64,000 bases of DNA from Gadus chalcogrammus (Eukaryota > Chordata > Actinopteri > Gadiformes > Gadidae): NCBI RefSeq assembly GCF_026213295.1, contig NC_079413.1, positions 15,055,657-15,119,656 on the forward strand, in the 5' to 3' direction. Under the pieces are notes generated by a model. It searched no databases and had not been told where the DNA came from. It saw only the letters and a list, made by a program, of their open reading frames with translations. This document shows, in pieces, positions 1 through 16,500 of the stretch (positions are counted from its first letter, which is position 1; the number at the start of each line of letters is the position of its first letter). A program made the position numbers and the translations under genes.

Positions 1-1050
1 TTGTGTACTTTTTATTCACTAGTGTAACAGCCATCAGTTTGAGTTTGCGGGATATGGGCCACATTTTTATTAAACATGTTTTATCGAGCCAATGATGTGC
101 AATCAACACTCAACTGCACACCACAGGCAACTTTAAACCAGTCCAGACAGGAAACCAATTGTGTCTGAAAGTGTGGCATGAGACTTTGGCTGAATCTGAA
201 TCTCAACACTAGCATAATTTGGAAGTGAATAGAATGCTATTTGAAAGATAATATGTATTTTGAACTGATTCAACTGCTGAATCAGGCCTTTATAGTTTTG
301 TTTTTTAATGTACTGCGTAGAACCAGGAGTTCCTTCTCATTACTGGCCCCTTTGGCCGGTGAGTGAACTGGAGTTTGCGCAAGCTTTTGCATTCAGAGCA
401 CTGAGAGCGAGCTCTGTCGTTTGAGAAAATAACAAGAATAAACTAAGATTAGTTATAGTCATGAATAGATTTAAAGTAGAAGGAAAGTAAAATTTCAACC
501 TGTTCACCCATTCCCAATTTATAGTTATTCGTGCATATACAAATTAAGCTCCCGAAATAACAATGAAAGATGTCCATACATACTAGACTTGAGCAGGAAA
601 GTATAGTAATATTTGCAACATTGCATCATTTTCAAAACTTATATTTTCGGAGAACAACACACTAAGCTTTTGCAATTTAACACAGAATCTGCAATCTCAC
701 AAGATCGGACTCTTACATTACAAGCAAACCAAAATACCCATAAAAGTGCGGCCACCAACCATTGCAGGCTTCCTACTGCATATTTAGAAGTGGCAACTGG
801 CTACCAAACAATCACATATACGGCAAATATTTACACATTTGTAAACAATAATGTTTTGCAAACCAGACATAGTTTACAGTAAATATCTAAACACTATCTG
901 CATTATTGCTGATTTGTGGTGAAAGCAGAAGAGGAACTGACACCGGCCGTTGTCACTAATCTAGTGATTTATTTAAACCCCAATCAATACAACTAGACTA
1001 GACACTCTGCCACAGCAGCCCTACTGATTTATGATCACTGGAAGGGATCC
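1..1050. other. gene-free intergenic sequence
   Basis: No reading frame here shows a recognisable protein, and no exon with convincing splice sites and coding bias is visible. The sequence is AT-rich with scattered short repeats. It contains one copy of a dispersed repeat, listed separately. Confidence 0.6.
325..405 (+). repeat. dispersed repeat, copy 1
   Basis: This roughly 80-bp block contains 'gttccttctcattactggcc', then 'gagtgaactg', then 'ttttgcattcagagca'. The same series of words, with scattered substitutions, recurs in the same orientation near 4207-4285. It looks like an old interspersed repeat of unknown family. Confidence 0.5.
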
Positions 1051-1052
1051 TG

Positions 1053-1288
1053 GTGTGTGTGTGTGTGTGTGCGTGTGCGTGTGCGTGTGTGTGTGTGTTT
1101 GGGTGTGTATGTCTGTGTGAGTGTTTGTGGTAGAGAGCTCTCCCGATACTCTGGAGAATAAGAGAGACCGTATTTTTGTTTTCCTCTCATTCAGGCAGAC
1201 AGACACACAAACCCGCTGGCCCAGAGCACGCACCCCCGCCCACACACATACACACACACAGACAAACACACACACACACAGACACAGG
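1053..1288. repeat. paired imperfect GT and AC microsatellites
   Basis: An imperfect (GT)n tract at about 1053-1108 is followed, after about 85 bp of ordinary sequence, by an imperfect (AC)n tract at about 1195-1288. The two are mutually complementary and could fold back. Open frames across them are microsatellite artefacts. Confidence 0.8.
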
Positions 1289-1978
1289 GGTAGACTACAG
1301 GGGCCTGCCAGCCGAGCGGTTGTCTTTTATAGGCTAATAAAGAATACCTTTTAGCTCGACATCGCAAAGCCTGCCCCAGACTCTTAACACAAGCTAAAAA
1401 CGGCCGGCCAGCGTGTTGCCAACTGTCAGGCCACTAAACAGCCACTCAACCAACTACCTATATGGTCACTAACTGAAACAGCCGAACGCTCAGAGAGCAG
1501 TCAGTGAGTACCTCAATAGGTAACAAGACAACATGAGACCAACTGTAATCGATAGTAAGTTAAGAAAGATATAAATAAAATTACATGATAGAGTGGTTAA
1601 ACAGTCATCCAGGTTAGCCACCTGCCATTCTTAGTTGGGTGTTAAATTTGCTTTGTATTCCCCTAGTTGAATCGGAGCAGTCAGTGGGCCAAAAATAAAA
1701 GGATCCAAGGTTTTCACAGGCCATAGGCTGGGAGCTGGGCTGTAGCTAAAACTGAAACCGGTGCAGTAAAGGGTTCTAGTTTGCTTTGGCTGGGGGTGTG
1801 TGTATTAGTGCCAATCTACTGCAGATTAAAAAAAAACACACAACGTTACTCACCACTTTCGTACCTGCAGTTCACCATGTTGATAGAGAGTCATCTGGAA
1901 AACAAGACAGAAAGAAGACCACCAGACCAGAGGAAAAAACCACAACTGACTGTATATACTGCGGTGTGTGTTTGCGTC

Positions 1979-2115
<137 letters not shown>

Positions 2116-2663
2116 TAAACAGCAGGTGGGTCAGGCAGCAGTGGCAGCTCAGTTTAATCAGCCACTAAGTACGCTTTTATTTTTGCATTTGTCTGATGAT
2201 CTTTTTGTGCATGAAGCAGTTGCATTGGTCTGCATGGAATCTTAAGCGATATAGGCTAATCTCCCTTTGGAAATGCCTGTGTCCTCTTAGGAAGGGGCTC
2301 TTTATCCAAGTGTAGGTACTGCCACCTGCTGTGGTAAATTGTTTACTACAGTGCAAACTTGAGTTTCGCAAAAACAGCAGTATCTATGGTCACCACTGGG
2401 TTGTAGTTCTTTCTGATATGGAAGGATACACTTTTTGATGTGCTTTCAATTATGTATTTATGTACTATTCTTTTCATCCATGTGGCATCCAAATTTACAA
2501 GACATGCGAGGGGTATGATTAAAAAAACCTGCACACATTCAACTGCTGAACCAACAAATCCACTCATGTCTACAAATTAATAGGACCAATGTAAACTGAC
2601 TCGGGGTAAGAAGATTTTTTTGTCCAAAGCAGATATGTTGGCACTCTGAAGCTTAAACACACA

Positions 2664-2776
<113 letters not shown>

Positions 2777-2930
2777 TTATTGAGCCAAGGTTCTACACAT
2801 GCAACTTGTTTATGATTGTAGTGATGACAGATCTAAATCTCCATTCAGTGCTGCACTCATCCCAGATTACCATCACCCTAATGAAAAACACGGCAAACTA
2901 CGTACGGTACAGCTGACGACAAGCGGCTGT

Positions 2931-3057
<127 letters not shown>

Positions 3058-3339
3058 GGAGAATGGAATCCTTCTTAGGTCACACAACCATGACTTCAAT
3101 TACAATTTTGAGCCTTTCTCTACGTCACTTCCCTTCTGTCTCATTCCATTTCACTCTCACTCCATTCCCCCATCTGTGTGTGAATGTGTGTGTCTGTGTG
3201 AGTGTATGTGTGTCGCCATCGTACTCTCTCACTGTGGTCTAGAGCAATAAAAGTAGGTGTGCACCACACAAAGCAGTAAAGCGATTGCTTGTTAAACTGC
3301 CTCACAACCACAGATGCATGTATACACACACAAACATGG

Positions 3340-3466
3340 GTGTAAGAGACAGAGAGAGAGGGAGTTAGGAAGAGAGGGAGAGACAGCGCGCAAGAACGAG
3401 AGAGGGTGGGACAGTGAGCGAAAGAGGGATATAGTGAGAGAGAGAAACAGTAAGCGAGAGAGAGAG

Positions 3467-3516
<50 letters not shown>
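3340..3516. repeat. (GA)n microsatellite
   Basis: A GA-rich, imperfect region resolves into a pure (GA)n run at about 3470-3513. Arg-Glu and Ser-Leu repeat frames on the two strands are artefacts of this tract. Confidence 0.9.
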
Positions 3517-3518
<2 letters not shown>

Positions 3519-4206
3519 GGAGGAGGTGAGTTTGTTTGTGCACCCATACATGTGTGTGATTTTAGAAAAAAAAGTGGAAATACATTTTGCATCCATGCTT
3601 TTTTTCTATCATTTTACTTTAAAAGAGAGCTACATGTTACATCCGTAACAGTGGAACTAATGGAGCAGTTTTGCTTCTTCAGCAACACGATGACAGCATA
3701 CAGGAGTAGTGTTGCATCGACACCAATACCCTGTTTCAGTCTGTTACCAGATGCCTTGACATGGCATCAGTAATAAAATACACAAGTCAAGTACGCTATC
3801 TGAAAGCCTCCAAAAATAAAAACACCAGGAGGAAACAGCAATATGAAACTAGTTTCTATTGTATCCATCCATCTACCTCTTTTTCCTCTTCTTGTTCTTT
3901 GTTTGTGGTGGGAGGTCATCCAGGGGAGTCATCTCTTTGTCTAGGGACCCAACTTTGGTGCAGGCTGAGGACCTGGACTTTCCTTCTTCAGGAGGCCTCA
4001 TCCTGGGTGGAGATAATTGGCTTAAGTATTGCTAAGACTATAGGAAATTGGCTCATTTGCCAAGCCTTTGAAATAATCAAGTAAAAAATTGCACTTCGAA
4101 TTGCTAACAGCAGTGCAAATGCGTGTTTACCGGATATCTATGGAATGGTTGTGGATTCCATTTTTTCTGCAATGATACAATTATATTTTCATATTTAAAG
4201 AGACAG

Positions 4207-4285
4207 AAATTCCTTCTCATTACTGACCCCTTTGACCAATAAGTGAACTGCAGCCTCCACAAGCCTTTGCATTCAGAGCAGCGGC
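4207..4285 (+). repeat. dispersed repeat, copy 2
   Basis: This is the second copy of the repeat at 325-405. It shares 'attccttctcattactgacc', 'aagtgaactg' and 'cctttgcattcagagcagcg' in the same order and strand. No terminal inverted repeats or target duplications are visible. Confidence 0.5.
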
Positions 4286-5181
4286 CCCCTGGTTTAAAAC
4301 AATAGCAATCATACACAAGAAAATGTACAACTTCAGAAGAAATTGTATTGTGCCAAAAAAAAATGTACCTGGTGTATTGGAAATGTACAGAAGAGTGACG
4401 TAGTGTTGTGCTGTGGTTTTATAGTGACTGTTATGCTGCTTTTTGGGTGTTCTCGATGGTTGCTAGGGGGTTATTCACAGTTGCTAGTGTTCTGGATGGT
4501 TGAGGTTCATTGATAGATCTATGATTTGTATTGAGTTACTTTGTCTAAATGTAAAAGCATAGATCATAGCTTATACGTTAAGATCCTTATACATTTAAAG
4601 CAATATTTAGTCAATGGGACAGTATCCTATACGCCTCAATGTAGTATTGCAAAAACATACATTTTTCAGTTGATTTTTGACGACCGTAGCCTATGAATAT
4701 ATCAGTTTAACCAATCACATTTGAGGATCTTTTTCATGGTCACCGACGGTTACTGTACGTTGTAGGACATGACGGAGGTAAAAGCCTATTCACGTTTCTA
4801 AACACTGTCCTCTTATTGCATCCAAAGGGGTCAACTGCATTCATAGACCTATACTTATCTCTATCTGTTATACATTTTGATCATTCATCTTGACAACAGC
4901 CGGTGCTACAAGCTCATGTTTACTTGCCCTGCAGCACATGAAAAAAGGTTGCTTTAATATGAGGGTGTGCAGTTGTATAGCAACAGTTTGATTTCAGATA
5001 CAAACTTTCTCAGAAGGGATTGTAGACTTGAGATTGTAGAATGCACATCATTTATCATAATCCCTCCCATCCGCAAACCACAATATTTTACACTTGGAAT
5101 AGAAAGTGAGTAAAAAAAAACTTTTTTTGTATGGGTTCTAAACTATGGGTTCTAAGTCCTCATTAGCTATATCAGGTGCGC

Positions 5182-5375
5182 CCAAGAGAGAGTTAAGCTT
5201 CTCAGACCCTTACAATAACGCCACAGTGTGTGTGGATTCATGGAGCTTAGTCTGGCAAGCGGTTATTGGGGAAGGCAGTGTCCGAGAGTGGGTTATTCTT
5301 CTCAGACACTCATAGTATAACGCCACGTGTGTGTGGATGTGTGGAGCTCATTCTGAGCAGAGGTTTATTTTGTCC
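5182..5375 (+). repeat. degenerate two-copy tandem repeat
   Basis: Two neighbouring segments share 'agag(a/t)g...gtta', 'cttctcagac', 'taacgccac', 'gtgtgtgtggat' and 'tggagct' in the same order. One starts near 5187 and the other near 5284. This looks like a tandem duplication of about 100 bp that has since diverged. Confidence 0.5.
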
Positions 5376-6329
5376 ACGTCAAAGTAAAGCTTCTCTGACA
5401 GACTTACTTACAATACAACTGTCTGCACATTTTAGATACAACATCACTTATTATAACGCTCATACACAAAGACGTACTAAAAAAGCATCACATAATTGCA
5501 ATGGCGCTTAACCATTGGGATAAAAAGGCCCCCCGTATCCCAGAACTCTCTGCTCAACACATCTTTTTAATCATAGTTTTCGAATTCCAGCTGAATCAAT
5601 GTATCTGTATATGTTTTCAAACTGTTTAAAGATAAGAAAGATGTTGAAAGTTATGTCCGGTCAAAGTATAAAACACCATTGCTTAAAGAATTTAGATGGT
5701 CACTGCAATATTTTTCAATAGGCTATGTCTAGGGGTCTAAATATTCGAGGAGCAGTGACATTTTATAGATTTTGATAGTTAACATTTTCTACACTATCAA
5801 TTCTAGAACTTTTAAAGTTGAAATAATATAAAAGATGCAGGATTTGAGACAGTACATAAAATATTGGATAGTAAGATAGTAGGCCTACAGTTGTAATTAT
5901 TCTAGCATTAAGTTTGAAGCAGATGAATTTGAGTTGAGTAGGGAAGTTTCGGAAGAATAATTTAAAGTAAAGTATCGATAATACCCTAATGTATTTCTAA
6001 TGTGTATAGGTAATAAAAATAATAAAAAACGGTTTACAAACTAAAATGAATTCAACAACAGTCATTCTAACCATTGTCTGCGCGTTTTTACAGGAAAAAA
6101 CGTCCCGGTTCAAAGAGAATCGAAATCAGCTCAGGCTGCACGGATGGCATAGGCAAGGTCTACTTTTTTTAGGTTAAATTACAACCTGTTAATTTGCACT
6201 TGAAAATGGTTAATGAATGTCGAAATTCTCAACGTAGGCCCTTTAATAACTTATGGTGGTGGTGGTTCAATTCAATGTCATACATTTGTAATTTGTAAAT
6301 CATAATCAAATTTGCATGATTAGGCTACA

Positions 6330-6398
6330 CACGCACACACACACACACACACACACGCACACACACGCACACACACGTACACACACACACACACACAA
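6330..6398. repeat. (AC)n microsatellite, imperfect
   Basis: An AC tract interrupted by several 'gc' steps ('cacgcacacacacg'). Confidence 0.9.
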
Positions 6399-7598
<1,200 letters not shown>

Positions 7599-7869
7599 CA
7601 AACATTTTTCTGTTTGAAGGTTGTAGGCGGGACTTCCTTTAGGTCACCCAATAGACATGGAGGACACTGGATGTGAATTGAAAGGGCACCAGGGCGGGTA
7701 AAAAAATATATACCCTTGTTATACTGACCAATAATATCATTCGGTTCTACCCTAACATAAACTATTGGCAGTCGAAAGGGACGTAGCTCAACTAAACCAC
7801 ATTTGATAGGTTAGTATGAGAACCGCCTGGTGGACGTGCAGATTTTTGTTGAGTGACGTTTATGTTCAA

Positions 7870-7934
7870 CCAATGGATGCACAGGACGTAGAAGCTTAGC
7901 TTATAAATGGCAAGGTGACAGTGTGTCTTATCCT
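7870..7934 (+). promoter_or_regulatory. probable atp5mc1 core promoter
   Basis: A CCAAT box at 7870-7874 is followed by a TATAAA at 7902-7907. Transcription would then start near 7930-7935, just before a plausible non-coding first exon. The assignment is inferred from box spacing and the downstream gene. Confidence 0.45.
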
Positions 7935-8002
7935 ACATTCATTGACTGCCACTGCGCAACTTAACAGCAATTACCGGACCCTCCTAGAAATCGAACAAAT
8001 CG
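7935..8002 (+). other. probable non-coding exon 1 of atp5mc1
   Basis: Sequence from about 7935 runs to a good splice donor (cg|gtaaac, GT at 8003). It contains no start codon that leads anywhere. The coding exon has its own acceptor at 9371-9372 (ccctcag), nine bases before the ATG, so a 5'-UTR exon is needed and this is the best candidate. The start coordinate is approximate. Confidence 0.4.
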
Positions 8003-9381
8003 GTAAACTCAACTTCTTTAGACCATCTTCTTGTTTTAATGTGTAACTTTATAGCTCCGAGTGTAACTCCTTATTGGTGATACGTTGACATTATTTCGTT
8101 CTTTCGTAGCTGTCATTGCTAACCTGTACTAGCTCGCCTGATCGGCCATTCAATGATTTCATCCCTCAGAAGGACTGTCTAATTTGTATGCGATCTTAAC
8201 ATTATTGTGTACGTACTCACGAAACTAACCGCCATAATGGACATTGATAACCTTGCAGGCTTTGATGTTGTCCATGCATGGTGTGGGCCGGAAGGCTACT
8301 TGATCAAGACGGTACAGCGCGAACAAGCCTAAATGACACTTGGATGTAAAATGTCTGACTCGCTCATTTCTGGGCCTAACGTTAATATTACCAAACCTCG
8401 CCGCAGCAAGGACTTCAGTTTTGGACTTTCAAACAATCTTGTCTCTTAAGTTAAGGTTTATTCTTAAACTACCATTGTTTTCAACCTTGATCAGGCCCGT
8501 CTGTTCATCTGTGGTCTTTTTTGACCTTCAAGGCTAGGTGTAGTTAGCTTAGCATTGTAGCTTAACTGGATATCGTACCTAGTCTTGGAGGACACTGCTA
8601 TCTGGTCAGTAACGTGAGCTAACGGGCTTTTGGAAAACATTCTTCATGCATGTGCAAAAGGGTTAGCGAGCTTCATACAATTTACGATCAAATGTTACTC
8701 GATATATCATAAACGTCCTACTGCACAAATAGGCTTTAGCTGTAGTTGGTGTGAAGAGTTGGTGCACTACTTTCATTCAACCACGAATCGTATTTTGCAC
8801 TACGCTGAATGTAGAAGCGATTCAATGGTTACCCTTTCCTCCAAGTGGATTAGATTAAATGTCCAGCCTAGTTGGTGAACTTTGTTGATCCTGCGTCGCT
8901 TTTCTAAGCATGGCTCTACGAATTGGTATCCTTCTCTATAGATTAATCAACTACCTTGAACCTCGGACATAGTGTTGCCCCCTTGGCGGCACTCAATCGT
9001 ATTATTAGTTATTGCTCAGTTGCATAGTGTATTGGAGAACCGGGCCATGCTGCTTTTAGGAACCTGGTGGAAGAGTTTTTTATTTACCATTTTATTTTTT
9101 GTTCCTTCACATAATTACTAAACTAATGGTAATTATTCTGATATTTAAACTACTTCTCAATTGTTTTTATCGGAACAATTTGTCCTATCACTGTTGCACC
9201 TGGCAACGCCCACTGCCTCAACAAATCAGATGGTCTTGAATGATTTCAATGCAGCCACCTGTTAGTTTCCACAAATAACTGGTCACGTGAAACTACAGTT
9301 AACAGCCCATGCCCATCAAAAGGTGGCTTGGGGATGAATACAAAGCCTTAACATGTTCACTTTGTCCCTCAGGTTCCAGCC

Positions 9382-12210
<2,829 letters not shown>

Positions 12211-12471
12211 ACCTGGCATTATACCTCACCACCTACATCGTCCTTCCCCCTTCCTTCCTAGGGCGGGAGGGGGAATGGTTTTTGAAATCTCTAACTGAAG
12301 GAGCTGATGGGTCATTCCAATCAACAAAACAAATATTCTGAAATGGAATTTAATAAAAAAAAAAAACTGTGGTTAAGAGCGTTCAGTCCTACCCCTTAAT
12401 GTTCCTACGCTTTATTTTTGTTCAAAAGTTTTATGTGAGTCCACCTTTCGGTTGACATTAAATCTGTCTGA

Positions 12472-12477
12472 AATAAA
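12472..12477 (+). terminator. polyadenylation signal of atp5mc1
   Basis: AATAAA lies 262 bp after the stop codon and is followed by a GT-rich stretch (tctgttgttgtgg). This makes a compact 3' UTR of roughly 280 bp. Confidence 0.7.
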
Positions 12478-12499
12478 TGGTTGGGATAACTTAAATCTG

Positions 12500-13339
12500 T
12501 TGTTGTGGTTTCTTCCATGCTGAATGTAATGCAGCATTTGTATTACACAGAACTGCAGCCAGCCTGATTCAGTGTTCAATTAATATTCTTGTTGAATTAT
12601 AAACTTAACATTGGGCTGTGGTAACAGTCCAATCTACTTGACCACTTCTGTCAACTTATAACCATAATGTGTTTTTTTTTTTTCAAGCAAAGTTTAAATC
12701 TGATCATGTCTCTTAATTGAGTATATCTAAATCAAGATTTTGGTAAACTATTTGGCATTAAGAACTGACTCAAAATAAATGTTAATCGCCATATAGGATT
12801 CTTGTCCATTTACTCCATGTCTTCATAGAATCTTTATTTTGGCAGTCTGTATATATTTTTCATGGAGCACGCAAGTTAATGTTTGCAAGGCAGGTGGGTG
12901 ATGTGGCCTTTTTTATATTAGGAGCTGTACACGACTATATACTATCAATTACAATAATTATCCAATATTTTTCAAATGGTAAGTTGGGTTATTGCAAATT
13001 GTGTTTCTCTTGACACGGTGAAAATAGACTCCGTTTATTTTTATTAACCCTGGTATAGCACTAAATTACCACATGGAGGCAGTCTGTATATATTTTAAGA
13101 CTCAAGCAGGAAGTGCTGGTGGGAAAAGAGCCTTGCACAATAACTAATCAGAGTTCCTAAAGTTGCGATTACCGTTTTGTGTCGAGTGGATCTGTCAAAG
13201 ATTGACCAACCTAAATCACGCTTTAATGGGAGGTGATTTGTAAGCTACAGCGCGGTGGACCCTTGTTTGTGCGTACAAATACATACTTTTTGGTCGGTAC
13301 GGGAATACGAGGATGATATAGTAGCTAAACTAGCCATAA
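12500..13339. other. atp5mc1-ube2z intergenic spacer
   Basis: No exon is visible. The word 'ggcagtctgtatatatttt' occurs twice, near 12841 and 13080, in direct orientation. Confidence 0.5.
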
Positions 13340-13525
13340 TGTCCTGGACAGAAATGCCCTGTGTTTTGCTTTTGGTATCGCCGTTCTCTTATCGTCCCCT
13401 AATATTGTGATTCCGCCTAAGAACAAAACAAATTTACACGAAGCTGTCAATGCCGGATGCATTTTGCTTTGTAAATTAGCCAACGTTTTCAGACGGTGCG
13501 TTTTTGGTAGCTCGCTAGCTTAACG
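13340..13525 (+). promoter_or_regulatory. 5' flank and UTR of ube2z
   Basis: The 190 bp before the start codon show no TATA box. The ATG at 13526 sits in a good initiation context (cgATGg) and opens the long first coding exon. The transcription start cannot be fixed from sequence alone. Confidence 0.35.
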
Positions 13526-16500
13526 ATGGCAGACAGCATTGGGGACGAGTCGGACGTTGGTGCCCTTGGTCTGATACCATCTCTTGCCAGCTCTTTTCCT
13601 GTGGGACACTCGACAAATGGCGCAACAAACTCAAGCCCCAGCTTGTCTTACCCTCCCCACACTGTTGCAACGCAGAGTGGCATCGCCGCAGTCAATGCAA
13701 CTCCTGGCACGTTTGGAAACCCAAACCCCGGATCCCACCTTGTCGCCCTGTCTCCCAACGCTCACGCTACATCACCTCTCCACGGCGTTGGGCTGGGGCT
13801 CGGTAGCGTTGCTGGGGTTGCTGGAGCTGGCCTCCTGACCCAAATGCATGCAACCTCTTGGGACCCGACCCTAAGTACCGACTGGGACAACGAAAAGGCG
13901 TCAGTGCAGTGCATTCTGAGAATCAAGAGGTAAACAATACGTTATAATCGAATAATAATAGTCTTCAGAACAAGCCGAGAAGCGAAAGTAACGTTTAAAG
14001 TGTTAAACTCGCCCATCTTGTAACTATGCCCTTCTTATTTCAACGTAATTAAGAGTGGGGTTTGACTGTTTGTTTACTTCTCATATCTCTCTCTCTCTCC
14101 CTCTCTTTCTCCTTTCTCTCTCCTCAGGGATATCATGTCAATCTATAAGGAACCCCCTCCGGGAATGTTTGTTGTTCCTGATCCTCAAGATATGACTAAG
14201 GTATTGTTACATCGACTGTAAACGAATTCCCAACACAGATACTCATGACGTTTATCTCTATTCTAAGAATATTAGTTACTAGATGCTTTTATCCAAATCC
14301 TTTCGTTGATGCATGTCGTTAATGCGCAGGTCGGACTGTTTTTTTGCGCAGGTCGGACTTGCATCTTGGTCATGGATGCCTATAGGCAGGCATTGGATAT
14401 GGCACCCATATCCCTTTTTTGAGTCAAATGCCCTAGCCTGTGCACTGTCTTGCATTCCTTATTTTTCAAAGTTTCTTGAATTATCAAATGCTTCACAATG
14501 TTCCAACCAGATCCACGCTCTGATCACCGGGCCGTTTGACACACCATATGAAGGCGGCTTCTTCCTCTTCCTGTTTCGATGCCCTCCCGACTACCCCATC
14601 CATCCACCTCGAGTCAAGCTCATCACCACCGGCCACAACACGGTCCGGTTCAACCCCAACTTCTACCGAAATGGCAAAGTCTGTCTCAGTATCCTGGGGT
14701 AAGTTAGAAAATGCATACATTTTTGCCTCTTGATAGTGTTCAATCTTATCAGTTGCAGAAATGGAGCAGTTTCTACATAAACCTCTGGTCACATATTGCA
14801 TGAAGTTTGGCTAAATATTGAATAAGAGCATTATTCAGACTTATGCAGACTATCTTTCTTCTTGTTACTTAATGGGATTTTAGTGAGTGTGGAATTATGT
14901 TCAGTCAATCCATTTTAAATGTCAAATGATTTGGGCTATATTTCAACTGCAGTCCATCATAGCAAACACTTAAATTGAATTGTATTTACAAAACCATGAA
15001 GTGCAACGTTATTAACCTCGCAATAGGCTTCCTCTGCCTGTTTTAATAAACTTGGATGGAGATGTTTTGATTCATTTATGTTAACTCATGACGGACAACA
15101 ATAGTTGCAGCAAAAAGATCATTGGGCTAAAATAGCATGGTAGCACAAAGCAGAAATAAAGCTTTGGGTTGAATAAAGAGACTTCACATTATTAATGAGT
15201 ACAAAAAAAACCCGCTCATGACTGTGTTGTGGTCCGTTTATCCGAAACATTACCAATGCGTGTTCCTTGTGTGTTGTATCCAAACAGGACATGGACAGGC
15301 CCCGCTTGGAGCCCAGCCCAGAGTATTTCGTCCGTCCTCATCTCCATTCAGTCTCTGATGACGGAGAACCCCTACCACAACGAGCCTGGCTTTGAACAGG
15401 TATGGCTGGGTTCACAACCATCACACATATCATGTTTCTGGGATTCTTAACATGGAAAGCTCCGGTTGTGGCCGCTAACATTGATCTTTACATGGACATT
15501 GGTAAATAAGGTTTCCCATTGTTCACATTGTTGTTGAAATTCTGCGGCACTCCTGGGTTTGTCATTTACTTAAACTCCCTCCTCCTTGCGGTCATTGGTT
15601 CGTCCCCTATTTTGGTTATCCAAAGTGGTTCAAACACGCTGTAGGGGACCGAAAGGGGACCGTTCTTCGGCAAGAAACTGAGAATTGAACTCGTGGGATG
15701 AGGATGGTCTCTTTCTGCTCATGGCGGATATGAGCAAATAGTGCATCTATTTAGCCGGGTAGCCGATGTTATTGCAAGTCTTATGCATGAATAAACTCAT
15801 TGTCTTTTTTTTATGTCTGGTTGCACCCTGTGTGTCGGTCTCTGTCTGTCTCAGGAGCGACACCCAGGAGACCGTAAGAACTACAACGAGTGTATCCGAC
15901 ATGAGAACATGAGGGTGGCCGTCTGTGATATGCTAGATGGAAAAATACCTTGTCCAGAAGCTCTGTGGTGAGACCTGAAACATTTATGCTATCACTCCCT
16001 TTGCCTATTGTTTTTCTTTTGTGGTTTTCCTCTTCTTCGCATTAATTTTCTCCTTGCCCAAGTAATTAGTTTTTTAATTATGTTATATAATTACATACAT
16101 AACAAACCTCTTTGCAATGATATAAATGCACTCAATGTCCACTGGCACATTTGAAGACACAGCCCATTTCTACTTGACTATCGTGCAAACCCTATTTCTA
16201 GATTTGTAGCAAGGATAAACAACAAGGCCATCTAACATGCTGAGAACATGATGCTCCACAAAAAGTGTTTTTTTTGGCTCAGAGAGCATCAAGTCTTTTT
16301 TGATTCCTCGTTTTTTTTTCGCCCACTGGATCACGGGTTATAATTGGCCATCTTAGATGTCCAAGTGTTGACTTCTGTGGAAATTGCCCATGCGATATTC
16401 AGTGATACCTGTACGTTTATGTGAATTTCATCTTTAGGGGTGTGATGGAGAAGTCTTTCCTGGAGTACTATGACTTCTATGAAGGAGTCTGCAAGGAGAG

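Larger units (their letters stand above)
3545..6320. other. gene-free intergenic sequence
   Basis: No coding exon is supported. The stretch is AT-rich with short low-complexity runs. A dispersed repeat and a degenerate tandem duplication inside it are listed separately. Confidence 0.55.

Noticed and set aside
6092..6154. Exon-like stretch after 'tttttacag' ending before a 'gtctac' donor
   Set aside because: One frame is open (EKTSRFKENRNQ...), but the donor is weak, no partner exons are seen and I do not recognise the peptide.
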